Assembly: GCF_902499125.1 (NCBI RefSeq)
Contig: NZ_CABVPX010000006.1
Location: forward strand, 186,001-250,000
From: Burkholderia arboris
GTDB lineage: Bacteria; Pseudomonadota; Gammaproteobacteria; Burkholderiales; Burkholderiaceae
Length of the DNA: 64,000 nucleotides
Direction of reading: 5' to 3'
Positions 8,054 through 15,584 of this stretch are shown here, piece after piece. The notes under the pieces were generated by a model. The model ran no database searches, was not told where the DNA came from, and saw only the letters and a program-made list of their open reading frames with translations. How positions within the stretch are numbered: position 1 is the stretch's first letter; each line of letters begins with the position of its first letter. A program made the translations under genes and the position numbers.

Positions 8054-8989
8054 ATGACCGCCCTTTCCCCGATTCCCGTTTTCGATGCGGCCGACACGGC
8101 CGCGCTGCTCGACTACCCGGCGCTGCTCGCCACGCTCAGGCAAGCCGTCGCCGAGTATGCGGCAGGCGAGATCGTCAGCCCCGAGCGCATGGTCGTCCCC
8201 CTGCAGGGCGGCGGCGTCATGCTGTCGATGCCGTCGAGCGCGCGCGACCTGGCGAGCCACAAGCTCGTGAACGTGTGCCCCGGCAACGGCACACGCGGGC
8301 TGCCGACGATCCTCGGCCAGGTGACCGCGTACGACGCGACCACGGGCGAGATGCGCTTCGCGCTCGACGGCCCGACGGTCACCGGCCGCCGCACGGCCGC
8401 CATCACCGCGCTCGGCGTCCAGGCGCTGCATGGCGCCGCGCCGCGCGACATCCTGCTGATCGGCACCGGCAAGCAGGCCGCCAATCATGCGGAAGCGCTC
8501 GCGGCGATCTTTCCGGAAGCGCGCGTCCACGTACGCGGCACGGGCGCCGACAGCGAGGCCGCCTTCTGCGCGGCACATCGCGCGCAGGCGCCGCGACTCG
8601 CGCCGCTCGGCAGCGAGTCGATTCCCGACACGATCGACGTGGTCGTCACGCTGACGACGAGCCGCACGCCCGTCTACCGCGAAGCCGCGCGCGAAGGCCG
8701 GCTTGTGGTGGGCGTCGGCGCGTTCACCGCGGATGCCGCCGAGATCGACGCGAGCACGGTGCGTGGCAGCCGGCTCGTCGTCGACGATCCCGCCGGCGCG
8801 CGCCACGAAGCCGGCGACCTGATCGTCGCGCAGGTCGACTGGCAGCAGGTCGCGTCGCTCGCCGACGTGCTGAACGGCACCTTCGCACTCGGCGGGCCAC
8901 TGCTGTTCAAGAGCGTCGGCTGTGCCGCGTGGGACCTGGCCGCGTGCCGCACGGCGCGCGATGCGCTCGCCGCGCGCGGGGCCGGCTGA
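8054..8989 (+). CDS. Delta1-pyrroline-2-carboxylate reductase (ornithine cyclodeaminase/mu-crystallin family)
   Basis: 311 residues from the ATG at 8054; an upstream extension is low-quality sequence. The protein belongs to the ornithine cyclodeaminase/mu-crystallin fold. Its Rossmann nucleotide-binding loop is LLIGTGKQAANHAEAL in mid-protein, preceded by TGRRTAAITALGVQAL. Several family members reduce pyrroline-2-carboxylate to L-proline with NAD(P)H. That is exactly the step needed after the trans-3-hydroxyproline dehydratase at 4727-5734, so context decides the call. Ornithine cyclodeaminase activity is the main alternative. It is divergent from the GntR regulator gene. Confidence 0.82.
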   Translation: MTALSPIPVFDAADTAALLDYPALLATLRQAVAEYAAGEIVSPERMVVPLQGGGVMLSMPSSARDLASHKLVNVCPGNGTRGLPTILGQVTAYDATTGEMRFALDGPTVTGRRTAAITALGVQALHGAAPRDILLIGTGKQAANHAEALAAIFPEARVHVRGTGADSEAAFCAAHRAQAPRLAPLGSESIPDTIDVVVTLTTSRTPVYREAAREGRLVVGVGAFTADAAEIDASTVRGSRLVVDDPAGARHEAGDLIVAQVDWQQVASLADVLNGTFALGGPLLFKSVGCAAWDLAACRTARDALAARGAG

Positions 8990-9059
8990 CCGGGCACCGC
9001 CCCTCCTTCAGCCACGCATGCGGCATCGCAACATCGAAGCCGCTCCGGCGGATTCCCGT

Positions 9060-9089
9060 ACGCGTTGTAGGAAACGCCCTACAACGCGT
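9060..9089. promoter_or_regulatory. Long perfect inverted repeat upstream of the receiver/FNR operon
   Basis: 12-base perfect arms (ACGCGTTGTAGG / CCTACAACGCGT) are separated by 6 bases, 70 bp before the receiver gene start. There is no T-tract and it sits in a promoter position, so a regulator binding site is more likely than a terminator. The cognate protein is unknown; a NarL/FixJ-type response regulator would fit this kind of GTAGG/CCTAC dyad (inference). Confidence 0.65.
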
Positions 9090-9158
9090 CGAAGCGGCCT
9101 ACACGAACTTCCAATTCGGCCGATTTCATTTTCGGCGGCGCAACACGATACTGCCGGC

Positions 9159-9563
9159 ATGAATGCCAGCCTGTCACCCGCCGCGCTCAGGGTGTTCCTC
9201 GTCGATCACGCCGTCGCCGTCCGACAGCGAATCGCGCTGCTCGTCGGCGCGATTCGCGGCGTCGCCGTCGTGGGCGAAGCGGAAGACGGCCAGGACGCGT
9301 GGACGCATATCCGCAGCAGTCATGCGGACGTGGTGATCGTCGACCTGCGGCTTGCGGACGGCAGTGGTCTCGACCTGATCGGGATGCTGTCGAAAGCCGC
9401 GCCGCGCATTGTCACGATCGTGCTGACGAACCACTCGGCGCTGGCATTCAGAGAGGCATGCGCCGCGGCCGGAGCCGACTACTTCTTCGACAAGACGGTC
9501 GAATTCGACGCCGCATGCCGTGTGATCGAATCCCTGGTGCACGCACGCGTGCGCCACCCCTGA
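9159..9563 (+). CDS. Stand-alone response-regulator receiver domain
   Basis: 134 residues from the ATG at 9159. It is one CheY-like receiver domain with no output domain. The phosphoacceptor is Asp62 in VVIVDLRLADGSGLD, the switch residue Thr90 and the Lys112 of FFDKT. The acidic pocket that is normally a D-D or E-D pair reads D16-H17, so one acid is replaced. It lies 16 bp before the FNR-type gene on the same strand, so the two are probably one transcript. It may act as a phosphate sink or partner for a kinase elsewhere (inference). Confidence 0.85.
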   Translation: MNASLSPAALRVFLVDHAVAVRQRIALLVGAIRGVAVVGEAEDGQDAWTHIRSSHADVVIVDLRLADGSGLDLIGMLSKAAPRIVTIVLTNHSALAFREACAAAGADYFFDKTVEFDAACRVIESLVHARVRHP

Positions 9564-9579
9564 CGAGCCGGAGCGACTC

Positions 9580-10359
9580 ATGTCCACCGCCACCGCCTTC
9601 GCCGCCGACGTGTCCGTCGTACCCCGGCCAACGATTCCGCTGCGCACGGTCGCGCGCGCCGACGCCGCCAAACATCCGGCCGCGCGCTGCTCGGTCTGCG
9701 CGATGCGCTCGATGTGCCTGCCGCCGCACCTGACGGCCGCCGAATACGGCCGCCTCGACGCGATCATCTGCACGACCCGGCAGGTTCGCCAGGGCGACGC
9801 GCTGTTCCGTACCGACGATCCGTTCCAGAGCATCTACGCGGTGCGCGCGGGTTCGTTCAAGACGGTGATGATGCATCGCGACGGGCGCGAGCACGTGACG
9901 GGCTTCCAGATCGCCGGCGAAACGCTCGGAATGGACGGCATCGGCGGCGGCCAGCACTGCTGCGACGCAATCGCGCTGGAGGACAGCGTCGTGTGCATCA
10001 TCCCGTTCGGCGCGCTCGAAGCGGCGTGCCGCGAGATGAAGCCGATGCAGCACTTCCTCTACCAGATGCTGAGCAGTGAAATTGTCCGCGAATCGAGCCA
10101 GATGCTGCTGCTCGGCACGATGTCGGCCGAACAGCGCGTCGCGCATTTCCTGCTGAACCTGTCGTCGCGGTTCGAGGCGCGCGGCTATTCGGCAACCGAA
10201 TTCAACCTGCGGATGACGCGCGAGGAAATCGGCTGCTATCTCGGGATGAAGCTCGAAACCGTCAGCCGGATGTTCTCGCGGTTCCATCGCGAAGCGCTGG
10301 TCGAAACGCGCGGCAAGCGCGTGCGCATCATCGACGCACAAGCGCTCGCGCGGGTCTGA
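9580..10359 (+). CDS. FNR/Anr-type oxygen-sensing transcriptional regulator, CRP superfamily
   Basis: 259 residues. It carries the cysteine set of oxygen-labile [4Fe-4S] FNR proteins: C37, C40 and C46 in the N-terminal CSVCAMRSMC, plus C139 in EDSVVC. This corresponds to E. coli FNR C20, C23, C29 and C122. A cyclic-nucleotide-type beta barrel follows, then a helix-turn-helix with the ExxSR recognition pattern (LETVSR) that reads TTGAT/TTGAC half-sites. A perfect TTGAC-N4-GTCAA site lies upstream of the DUF1488 operon 1.1 kb away. It should activate genes under low oxygen. It is probably co-transcribed with the receiver gene. Confidence 0.9.
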   Translation: MSTATAFAADVSVVPRPTIPLRTVARADAAKHPAARCSVCAMRSMCLPPHLTAAEYGRLDAIICTTRQVRQGDALFRTDDPFQSIYAVRAGSFKTVMMHRDGREHVTGFQIAGETLGMDGIGGGQHCCDAIALEDSVVCIIPFGALEAACREMKPMQHFLYQMLSSEIVRESSQMLLLGTMSAEQRVAHFLLNLSSRFEARGYSATEFNLRMTREEIGCYLGMKLETVSRMFSRFHREALVETRGKRVRIIDAQALARV

Positions 10360-10386
10360 CGCACCGCGCCGGACGCCCGCGCGGCG

Positions 10387-10737
10387 TCATCGCGCCGCGT
10401 CGCCCGTCGCGGCGTCGCGCAGCGCCACCCTAGCTCCGCCTGCCTGCCACGCGATCAGCGCCTGTTCGGCCTGTGCGAATGCACGCCGCAGCGCGTCGTC
10501 CACGTCGGCGCCGACGCACGGCGGCAGCGGCCTGAGCGCCGTGTCGCGCATCACCAGCTCGAGCCGCGCGTGATACAGGCGGGCGCCATCGGCCGCCGCG
10601 CGCGATTCGATCGCGAGATGGCAGCCGTCGATCAGCGCACGAAACCGTTCGAGCCGCACCAGCTGTGCGCCGGCTTCGGCTTCGATTGCAGCGGACCCCG
10701 TGAATCCAAGGCAGGCGATCTGCATGCCCACGCCCAT
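10387..10737 (-). CDS. HPF/RaiA-like ribosome hibernation factor (S30EA family), probable
   Basis: 116 residues from the ATG at 10737, which has an AGGAGA site 7 bases upstream. The pattern is like the short HPF/YfiA family: an N-terminal beta strand, the helix-strand unit CHLAIE, then LYHARLELVMRD, and a terminal amphipathic helix (DDALRRAFAQAEQALIAW). These factors bind the 30S subunit and silence ribosomes in stationary or low-oxygen conditions. Similarity is by pattern, and the divergent sequence lowers confidence. It is convergent with the FNR gene and downstream of the 79-residue and DUF1488 genes, consistent with a low-oxygen regulon. Confidence 0.6.
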   Translation of the reverse strand: MGVGMQIACLGFTGSAAIEAEAGAQLVRLERFRALIDGCHLAIESRAAADGARLYHARLELVMRDTALRPLPPCVGADVDDALRRAFAQAEQALIAWQAGGARVALRDAATGDAAR

Positions 10738-10891
10738 GTCGTGTCTCCTGACGGGGCCGCCCGCTCGTCGACCGCCTTGCATGCGCCGCGCGCATCACGA
10801 TGCGGCGGCACGCGTTTCCCGTGGCGCGGCGCGATTCTTCGATCGCGGCCCGGCCGACACTCCGCCCGCGCCGTCGCCGGCGCGGGACCGT

Positions 10892-11131
10892 TCATACGTT
10901 GAAAACCTGCGACGTCTTCATCTCGATCCAGGTCATGCCGGCCCGCAGTCCTTCGATCATGGCCTCGCGCTCGGTCGGATACGCGTGACTATGCTCGAAC
11001 GTGTGATGAAACCGCGCGGCGCCGACGCCGTGCTCGACCGACACGCGGCAGCGGAACTCGCCCGATTCGCACGGGCGCGTCTCGACTTCGACCGACCAGT
11101 CGCGTTCGTGAATGTTGCCCTGCAGTGTCAT
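10892..11131 (-). CDS. Conserved small hypothetical protein in the FNR-box operon
   Basis: 79 residues. The start is the ATG at 11131 with a strong AGGAGGG site, 17 bases after the stop of the DUF1488 gene, so the two form one transcript. It is a hydrophilic single-domain protein, with WSVEVETRPCESGEFRCRV forming predicted beta strands and a C-terminal helix (REAMIEGLRAGMTWIEMKT). No signal peptide or membrane segment is present. I do not recognise a named family. Its place behind an FNR-type promoter suggests a role in low-oxygen physiology (inference). Confidence 0.75.
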   Translation of the reverse strand: MTLQGNIHERDWSVEVETRPCESGEFRCRVSVEHGVGAARFHHTFEHSHAYPTEREAMIEGLRAGMTWIEMKTSQVFNV

Positions 11132-11147
11132 GCGCCCTCCTGCGGTA

Positions 11148-11438
11148 TCAGTCTTCGAGCCGGAAGTGACCGCTGTGCAGCAGCACCGGCCGGCCGCCGA
11201 TTTCCTCGAGCATCCGTCGCGCCATCGCCTCGATCGCCCGCCGGTGCCCGTCGAATGCGGCCAGCAGGTCGCGCTCGAGCAGCGACCGCGCGCCGAAATG
11301 ATCTTCCAGTGCCTCGGCCGTGACCGCGCACTGTACGCAACGCCCGTCGACCAGCGCCGAAAACGCGACGACCAGGTCGCGCGCGCAATACTCCGGCGGC
11401 TCGGGCGGAAAAACAATGTGCATCTGTCGGTCTGTCAT
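11148..11438 (-). CDS. DUF1488 family protein
   Basis: 96 residues (91 if the second ATG is used). It shows the DUF1488 pattern: a MHIVFPPEPP start, then LVVAFSALVDGRCVQCAVTAEAL and a DHF-containing helix. Function is unknown in the family, which is common in beta- and gamma-proteobacteria and often lies beside stress genes. It is the first gene of a minus-strand unit continuing into the 79-residue gene and possibly the HPF-like gene. A perfect FNR box lies 51 bases upstream of the start. Confidence 0.8.
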   Translation of the reverse strand: MTDRQMHIVFPPEPPEYCARDLVVAFSALVDGRCVQCAVTAEALEDHFGARSLLERDLLAAFDGHRRAIEAMARRMLEEIGGRPVLLHSGHFRLED

Positions 11439-11461
11439 CGTCGTGATGGCTCCATGACGAG

Positions 11462-11502
11462 AGCATAGTGGCGCGCGCGGCCGCGCGCTTGACCCACGTC
11501 AA
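11462..11502 (-). promoter_or_regulatory. FNR-dependent class II-type promoter of the DUF1488 operon
   Basis: A perfect dyad TTGAC-CCAC-GTCAA at 11489-11502 matches the FNR/Anr consensus. On the minus strand it is followed by a -10-like TATGCT (11467 to 11462). With a start point about 7 bases beyond, the box is centred near -40.5, the classic FNR class II activation position. The FNR-type regulator is encoded 1.1 kb away. The arithmetic is from the sequence; activity is inferred. Confidence 0.7.
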
Positions 11503-11549
11503 CCGGGTCGCTGCACCGCACGATCCTGGTGCAGCAGGACGACGCGGTT

Positions 11550-11948
11550 TCAGCCTGCGTCGGGCTCGATCGCCGCGCCGCGCTCCGCGAGCAGTTCGCG
11601 CAGCACGCTGCGGTGGCAATGGCGCTCGTCGTCGCAGTAGCAACCGATCGAGAACGCCGTGGTGGCGGACAGCGCCGCCAGGAGGTCCAGCACCTTCGCC
11701 GGATCGCCATGCGCCATCTCCGCGCGGAAATGGCGCTTGAACGCATGCCATTCGGCGTCGGTTTCGGCGGCCTGTGCCTGGGCAACGAGTTCGGCACTCG
11801 GCGACAGCGTCGGCAACCATACATCATAGTAGTTGCGCGACGCGAATTCCGCCTTCGGTACGCCACGCGGCGGCCGCCGCACCGTGCCGATCCGCAGGCC
11901 CTCGCCGGCCGCGCGCGGCGTGCCGAGCTGGATGATCCGGATGCCCAT
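11550..11948 (-). CDS. DUF488 family protein
   Basis: 132 residues from the ATG at 11948, preceded by AAGGAG; a longer in-frame start overlaps a terminator. Family features are IRIIQLGTPR at the start, the R-rich GLRIGTVRRPPRGV strand, the NYYDVWLPTLSPS turn and the C-terminal Cys-containing SIGCYCDDERHCHRSVL. DUF488 (YeaO-like) proteins have no settled function. The CxC...C/H cluster suggests metal or redox chemistry (inference). It lies upstream of the FNR-box operon on the same strand with a 110 bp gap. Confidence 0.8.
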   Translation of the reverse strand: MGIRIIQLGTPRAAGEGLRIGTVRRPPRGVPKAEFASRNYYDVWLPTLSPSAELVAQAQAAETDAEWHAFKRHFRAEMAHGDPAKVLDLLAALSATTAFSIGCYCDDERHCHRSVLRELLAERGAAIEPDAG

Positions 11949-12040
11949 GTCGCTCCTTGTGTGTTGCGTCCGATGCCGCGATCGTACCGCCGCAAGCGCC
12001 ATCGCGTCCGTCGGCCGGCGCACGTTGCCGGCGCGCAATG

Positions 12041-12076
12041 AAAAACCGGCTGTTCCCGTGACGGGAAACAGCCGGT
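12041..12076 (-). terminator. Rho-independent terminator of the aromatic aminotransferase gene
   Basis: A long stem (AACCGGCTGTTCCCGT paired with ACGGGAAACAGCCGGTT, one bulge) is followed on the minus strand by five T residues. It lies 41 bases past the aminotransferase stop. Confidence 0.85.
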
Positions 12077-12116
12077 TCATCCAGCGTCATTCGTTGCGCG
12101 CCGGGGCGCGCCGCGC

Positions 12117-13319
12117 TCAGACGCCGCTCTTCAGCACCTTGCCGATCGCGTCCGCGACGATGCCGACGTTCGAGTCGTTCAGGCCCGCCACGCACATCCG
12201 GCCCGAACGCAGGATGTACACGCCGTGCACTTCGCGCAGCGCGTCGACCTGCAATTCGGTCAGGCCCGTGTACGTGAACATCCCGCGCTGCTTCACGTAG
12301 CGCGTGAGCGCTTCGCCGGTGACGTGGTCGCGCAGGCCGTCGTGGATCGACTGGCGCATCCGCGCGATGCGGCGGCACATCGCCGACAGCTCCTCTTCCC
12401 ACTGCTTGCGCAGCGCCGGCGTGCCGAGCACGGCCGCCACGACCTTCGCGCCGTAGGTTTGCGGGTTGCTGTAGTTCGAGCGCACGGCGCCGGCCAGCTG
12501 GCCGAGCACGCGCTCGGCCGCGGCCGCATCCTCGCAGACGACGCTCAGGCCGCCCACGCGCTCGCCGTACAGCGAGAAGTTCTTCGAGAACGAGTTTGCG
12601 ACGAGCGTCGGCACGCCGCGGCGGGCCAGTTCGCGCACCGCGAACGCGTCCGCGTCGAGGCCTGCGCCGAAGCCCTGGTACGCCATGTCGACGAACGGCA
12701 GCAGCCCGCGCGCCTCGATCACGTCGATCAGCTTCTGCCACTGGCCTTCGTCGAGGTCGACGCCGGTCGGGTTGTGGCAGCACGCATGCAGCAGCACGAT
12801 GCTGCGCGCCGGCAGCGCGTCGATCGCCGCGAGCATCGCGTCGAACTTCAGGCCGCCCGTCGCTTCGTCGTAGTACGGATACGTGTTCACCGTGAAGCCG
12901 GCGCGCTCGAAGATGAAGCGGTGGTTTTCCCAGCTCGGATCGCTCAGCCACACCTGCGCATCCGGGAAGTAGCGCTTCAGGAAGTCGGCGCCGACCTTCA
13001 GCGCGCCCGAGCCGCCGAGCGTCTGCAGCGTCGCGATGCGGCCGGCCGCACGGGCCGGGTGATCCGCGCCGAACACGAGCGATTGCACGGCGTCGCGATA
13101 CGCGGCCAGGCCGACCATCGGCAGGTACGGCTTCGGGCCGCTCTCGCGCTGCAGCGCGGTTTCGGCTTCGCGCACGGCGCCCATCACCGGAATCCGGCCT
13201 TCGGCGTCGAAATAGATCCCGATGCTCAGGTTGACCTTCTGGTCGCGCGGATCTTTCTGGAAGTTCTCGTTCAGCGTCAGGATCGGATCGCCCGGGTACG
13301 CGTCGATGTGTTCGAACAT
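12117..13319 (-). CDS. tyrB: Aromatic amino acid / aspartate aminotransferase (class I PLP-dependent)
   Basis: 400 residues, the usual length. It transfers the amino group between aromatic amino acids (or aspartate) and 2-oxoglutarate in the cytoplasm. Family motifs are present: the PLP-phosphate region TLGGSGALKVGADF, HNPTGVD, DMAYQGFG, the Schiff-base lysine K246 in NSFSKNFSLYGER, and the substrate-carboxylate arginine near the C-terminus (LRSGRMCVAG). It is followed on the same strand, i.e. preceded in transcription, by an amino-acid permease gene 45 bp away. An Lrp-type regulator is divergent from that permease. Together these suggest amino-acid-responsive uptake and transamination. Specificity for aromatic substrates is inferred from overall resemblance. 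Confidence 0.88.
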   Translation of the reverse strand: MFEHIDAYPGDPILTLNENFQKDPRDQKVNLSIGIYFDAEGRIPVMGAVREAETALQRESGPKPYLPMVGLAAYRDAVQSLVFGADHPARAAGRIATLQTLGGSGALKVGADFLKRYFPDAQVWLSDPSWENHRFIFERAGFTVNTYPYYDEATGGLKFDAMLAAIDALPARSIVLLHACCHNPTGVDLDEGQWQKLIDVIEARGLLPFVDMAYQGFGAGLDADAFAVRELARRGVPTLVANSFSKNFSLYGERVGGLSVVCEDAAAAERVLGQLAGAVRSNYSNPQTYGAKVVAAVLGTPALRKQWEEELSAMCRRIARMRQSIHDGLRDHVTGEALTRYVKQRGMFTYTGLTELQVDALREVHGVYILRSGRMCVAGLNDSNVGIVADAIGKVLKSGV

Positions 13320-13364
13320 GGCTATGTCGGTCTCGTTTGGAAGAATGATCGGTCGTGTCCTGCG

Positions 13365-14750
13365 TCAGCGCGCGGATGCGCCGTCGCGCACCGCATAGCC
13401 TGCATTCTTCTGACGGAAGCGATACCCGACCGCGAGCACCGCGAGCCAAACCGGGATCAGGTACACCGACAGGCGGAGATCCGGCGTCAGGTACATCACG
13501 ACGAGAATGCCGGCCATGAATGCCAGGCACAGGTAATTCGTGAAAGGATAGCCCAGACTGCGGAAGGAAGTCTCCTCCCCGGCTGCACGCTTGGCCTGGC
13601 GGAACTTCAGGTGGATCAGGCTGATCATCGCCCAGTTGATGATCAGCGCCGACACGACGAGGCCCATCAGCACCTCGAACGCCTTGCCCGGCATGAAGTA
13701 GTTGACCAGCACGCACACGCCGGTCGCGAGCGCCGACGCGCCGAGCGCGGCGAGCGGAATGCCGCGCTTGTTCACCGAGCACAGCACCTTCGGCGCGTTG
13801 CCCTGCTGCGCGAGGCCGAACAGCATCCGGCTGTTGCAGTACACGCCGCTGTTGTAGACCGACAGCGCGGCCGTCAGCACGACGACGTTCAGCACGTTCG
13901 CGACCAGGTTGCTGCTCAGCGCGTGGAAAATCAGCACGAACGGGCTGCCCCCGCTGACGACCTTCTCCCACGGATACAGCGACAGCAGCACGGCGAGCGC
14001 GCCGATGTAGAAAATCAGGATGCGGTAGATGACCTGGTTGGTCGCGCGCGGGATGCTGCGCTTCGGATCGTCGGCCTCCGCCGCCGTGATGCCGACGAGC
14101 TCGAGCCCGCCGAACGAGAACATGATCGCGGCCATCGACATCACGAGGCCCGACACGCCGTTCGGGAAGAAGCCGCCGTGCTGCCACAGGTTCCGGACGC
14201 TGGCTTCCGGCCCGGCATGGCCGCTCGCGAGCAGCCAGCCGCCGAAGCCGATCATCCCGACGATCGCGGCCACCTTGATGATCGAGAACCAGAATTCCGT
14301 CTCGCCGTACGATTTGACGCTGGTCAGGTTGATCAGGTTGATGACGACGAAGAACACGAGCGCCGACACCCAGGTCGGCACGCCCGGCCACCAGTACTGC
14401 ACGTAGATCCCGACGGCCGACAGTTCGGCCATGCTGACGAGGATGTACAGCACCCAGTAGTTCCAGCCGGACAGGAAGCCGGTGAAGTGGCCGAAGTACT
14501 TGTTCGCGAAGTAGCTGAACGACCCCGCGACGGGCTCGTCGACGACCATCTCGCCGAGCTGGCGCATGATGAAGAACGCGACGATGCCGGCCACCGCATA
14601 GCCGAGCAGCACGGACGGACCGGCCATCTTGATGGTCTGCGCGATGCCGAGGAACAGCCCCGTGCCGAGCGCGCCGCCGAGCGCAATCAGCTGGATGTGC
14701 CGGTTCTTCAGCCCGCGCTGCAGGCCGTCGCTCTCGTTTCCAGAAACCAT
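13365..14750 (-). CDS. Amino acid permease, AAT family (APC superfamily)
   Basis: 461 residues from the ATG at 14750. An in-frame extension of 68 codons upstream is atypical and dropped. Twelve hydrophobic segments are visible. The first-helix motif ALGGALGTGLFLGIAQTIKMAGP and GEMVVDEPVAGSFSYFANKYFG are typical of the AroP/PheP/ProY group of inner-membrane amino-acid:proton symporters. It lies upstream of and close to the aminotransferase gene, so an aromatic substrate is plausible. It is divergent from the Lrp-family gene, which probably controls it. Confidence 0.85.
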   Translation of the reverse strand: MVSGNESDGLQRGLKNRHIQLIALGGALGTGLFLGIAQTIKMAGPSVLLGYAVAGIVAFFIMRQLGEMVVDEPVAGSFSYFANKYFGHFTGFLSGWNYWVLYILVSMAELSAVGIYVQYWWPGVPTWVSALVFFVVINLINLTSVKSYGETEFWFSIIKVAAIVGMIGFGGWLLASGHAGPEASVRNLWQHGGFFPNGVSGLVMSMAAIMFSFGGLELVGITAAEADDPKRSIPRATNQVIYRILIFYIGALAVLLSLYPWEKVVSGGSPFVLIFHALSSNLVANVLNVVVLTAALSVYNSGVYCNSRMLFGLAQQGNAPKVLCSVNKRGIPLAALGASALATGVCVLVNYFMPGKAFEVLMGLVVSALIINWAMISLIHLKFRQAKRAAGEETSFRSLGYPFTNYLCLAFMAGILVVMYLTPDLRLSVYLIPVWLAVLAVGYRFRQKNAGYAVRDGASAR

Positions 14751-15071
14751 GTCTTCTCCACTCTGTCCGCCTCCGCCTGCAGCGGGGTGCGGCGCGCCTC
14801 GGTGTGCCGGGCGCTGTTTTGCTGTGCCGGCGGCCGTTCGTGGAGCCACCGGGTTGGGGGACTGCAATCCTCGCGTGGCGGCGCCCGATTCGCGTCGGCG
14901 TGCCCGCCAGACCGGCCGCCGACTGTCGCCGCATCCGCATTGCTGCGGCCGCACACGAAAATCCGGCGTCAGTTTAGCGTCGCGACGGCGAAATCGGGTT
15001 TCGTAACCCGTTCATGCAAACCCTACATTATGAGATAAGATTGCATCGAGGAGACAAACGAGGAAACAAAA
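14751..15071. other. Divergent promoter region between permease and Lrp genes
   Basis: A 321-base non-coding region. The Lrp-proximal ~60 bases are AT-rich (TACATTATGAGATAAG) within GC-rich surroundings and contain a dyad described separately. Nothing else was recognised. Confidence 0.5.
15014..15046. promoter_or_regulatory. Possible Lrp-type binding dyad
   Basis: Inverted ATGCAA / TTGCAT arms are separated by 21 AT-rich bases, 26 bp before the Lrp-family gene. Autoregulatory Lrp sites are often such spaced dyads with an AT-rich centre. Short arms keep confidence low. Confidence 0.4.
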
Positions 15072-15545
15072 ATGCCTGAACCGGTTCTTGACCGCATCGA
15101 CCGCCATTTGCTCTCGATCCTGCAGGAAAACGGCCGCGCGTCGAACCTCGATCTGGCGAAGGCCGTCGGCCTGTCGCCCGCGCAGACGCTGCGGCGCCAC
15201 CGGCGGCTGGAGGAAATCGGCGCGATCCGCCGCTATGAAACCCGTTTGTGCCCCGATACGCTCGGCTTCGGCGTCACCGCGTTCGTACACGTGACGATGG
15301 AGCGCGGGCACATCCGCGACCTGTCGAAGTTCCAGAAACTGGTGTCCGAGCTCGCGCAAATCCAGGAGTGTTTCTCGGTGACGGGCGACATCGACTACGT
15401 GCTGAAGGTCGTCGCGCACGACCTGAAGGGGTTGTCACGGTTCCTGCTCGAGACGCTGATGCGGATTCCCGGCGTGAACGGCGTGCATTCGAGCGTGTGC
15501 CTCGACGAGATCAAGTGCACGAGTGCGATGCCGGTTGAAAGCTGA
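15072..15545 (+). CDS. Lrp/AsnC family transcriptional regulator
   Basis: 157 residues. The N-terminal helix-turn-helix (LDRIDRHLLSILQENGR, LAKAVGLSPAQTLRRHRRLEEIGAI) and the C-terminal RAM ligand-binding fold (ECFSVTGDIDYVLKVVAHDL) are complete. These proteins sense amino acids and regulate adjacent uptake or catabolic genes. It is divergent from the amino-acid permease and aminotransferase genes, its likely targets. It is convergent with a DMT-family transporter gene 39 bp away. Confidence 0.9.
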   Translation: MPEPVLDRIDRHLLSILQENGRASNLDLAKAVGLSPAQTLRRHRRLEEIGAIRRYETRLCPDTLGFGVTAFVHVTMERGHIRDLSKFQKLVSELAQIQECFSVTGDIDYVLKVVAHDLKGLSRFLLETLMRIPGVNGVHSSVCLDEIKCTSAMPVES

Positions 15546-15584
15546 TGCGGCCGGCGGCACGCCCGGCGCATCGGGCTGACGCGT

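Noticed and set aside
11824-14940. Minus-strand 1038-codon frame overlapping the DUF488, aminotransferase and permease genes
   Set aside because: It is a different frame from three real genes on the same strand; its Arg-rich product lacks any family pattern.
12225-15038. Plus-strand open frame of 937 codons opposite the aminotransferase and permease
   Set aside because: It spans two clear minus-strand genes and their intergenic region, with an Arg/His-rich translation. It is a GC-bias artefact.
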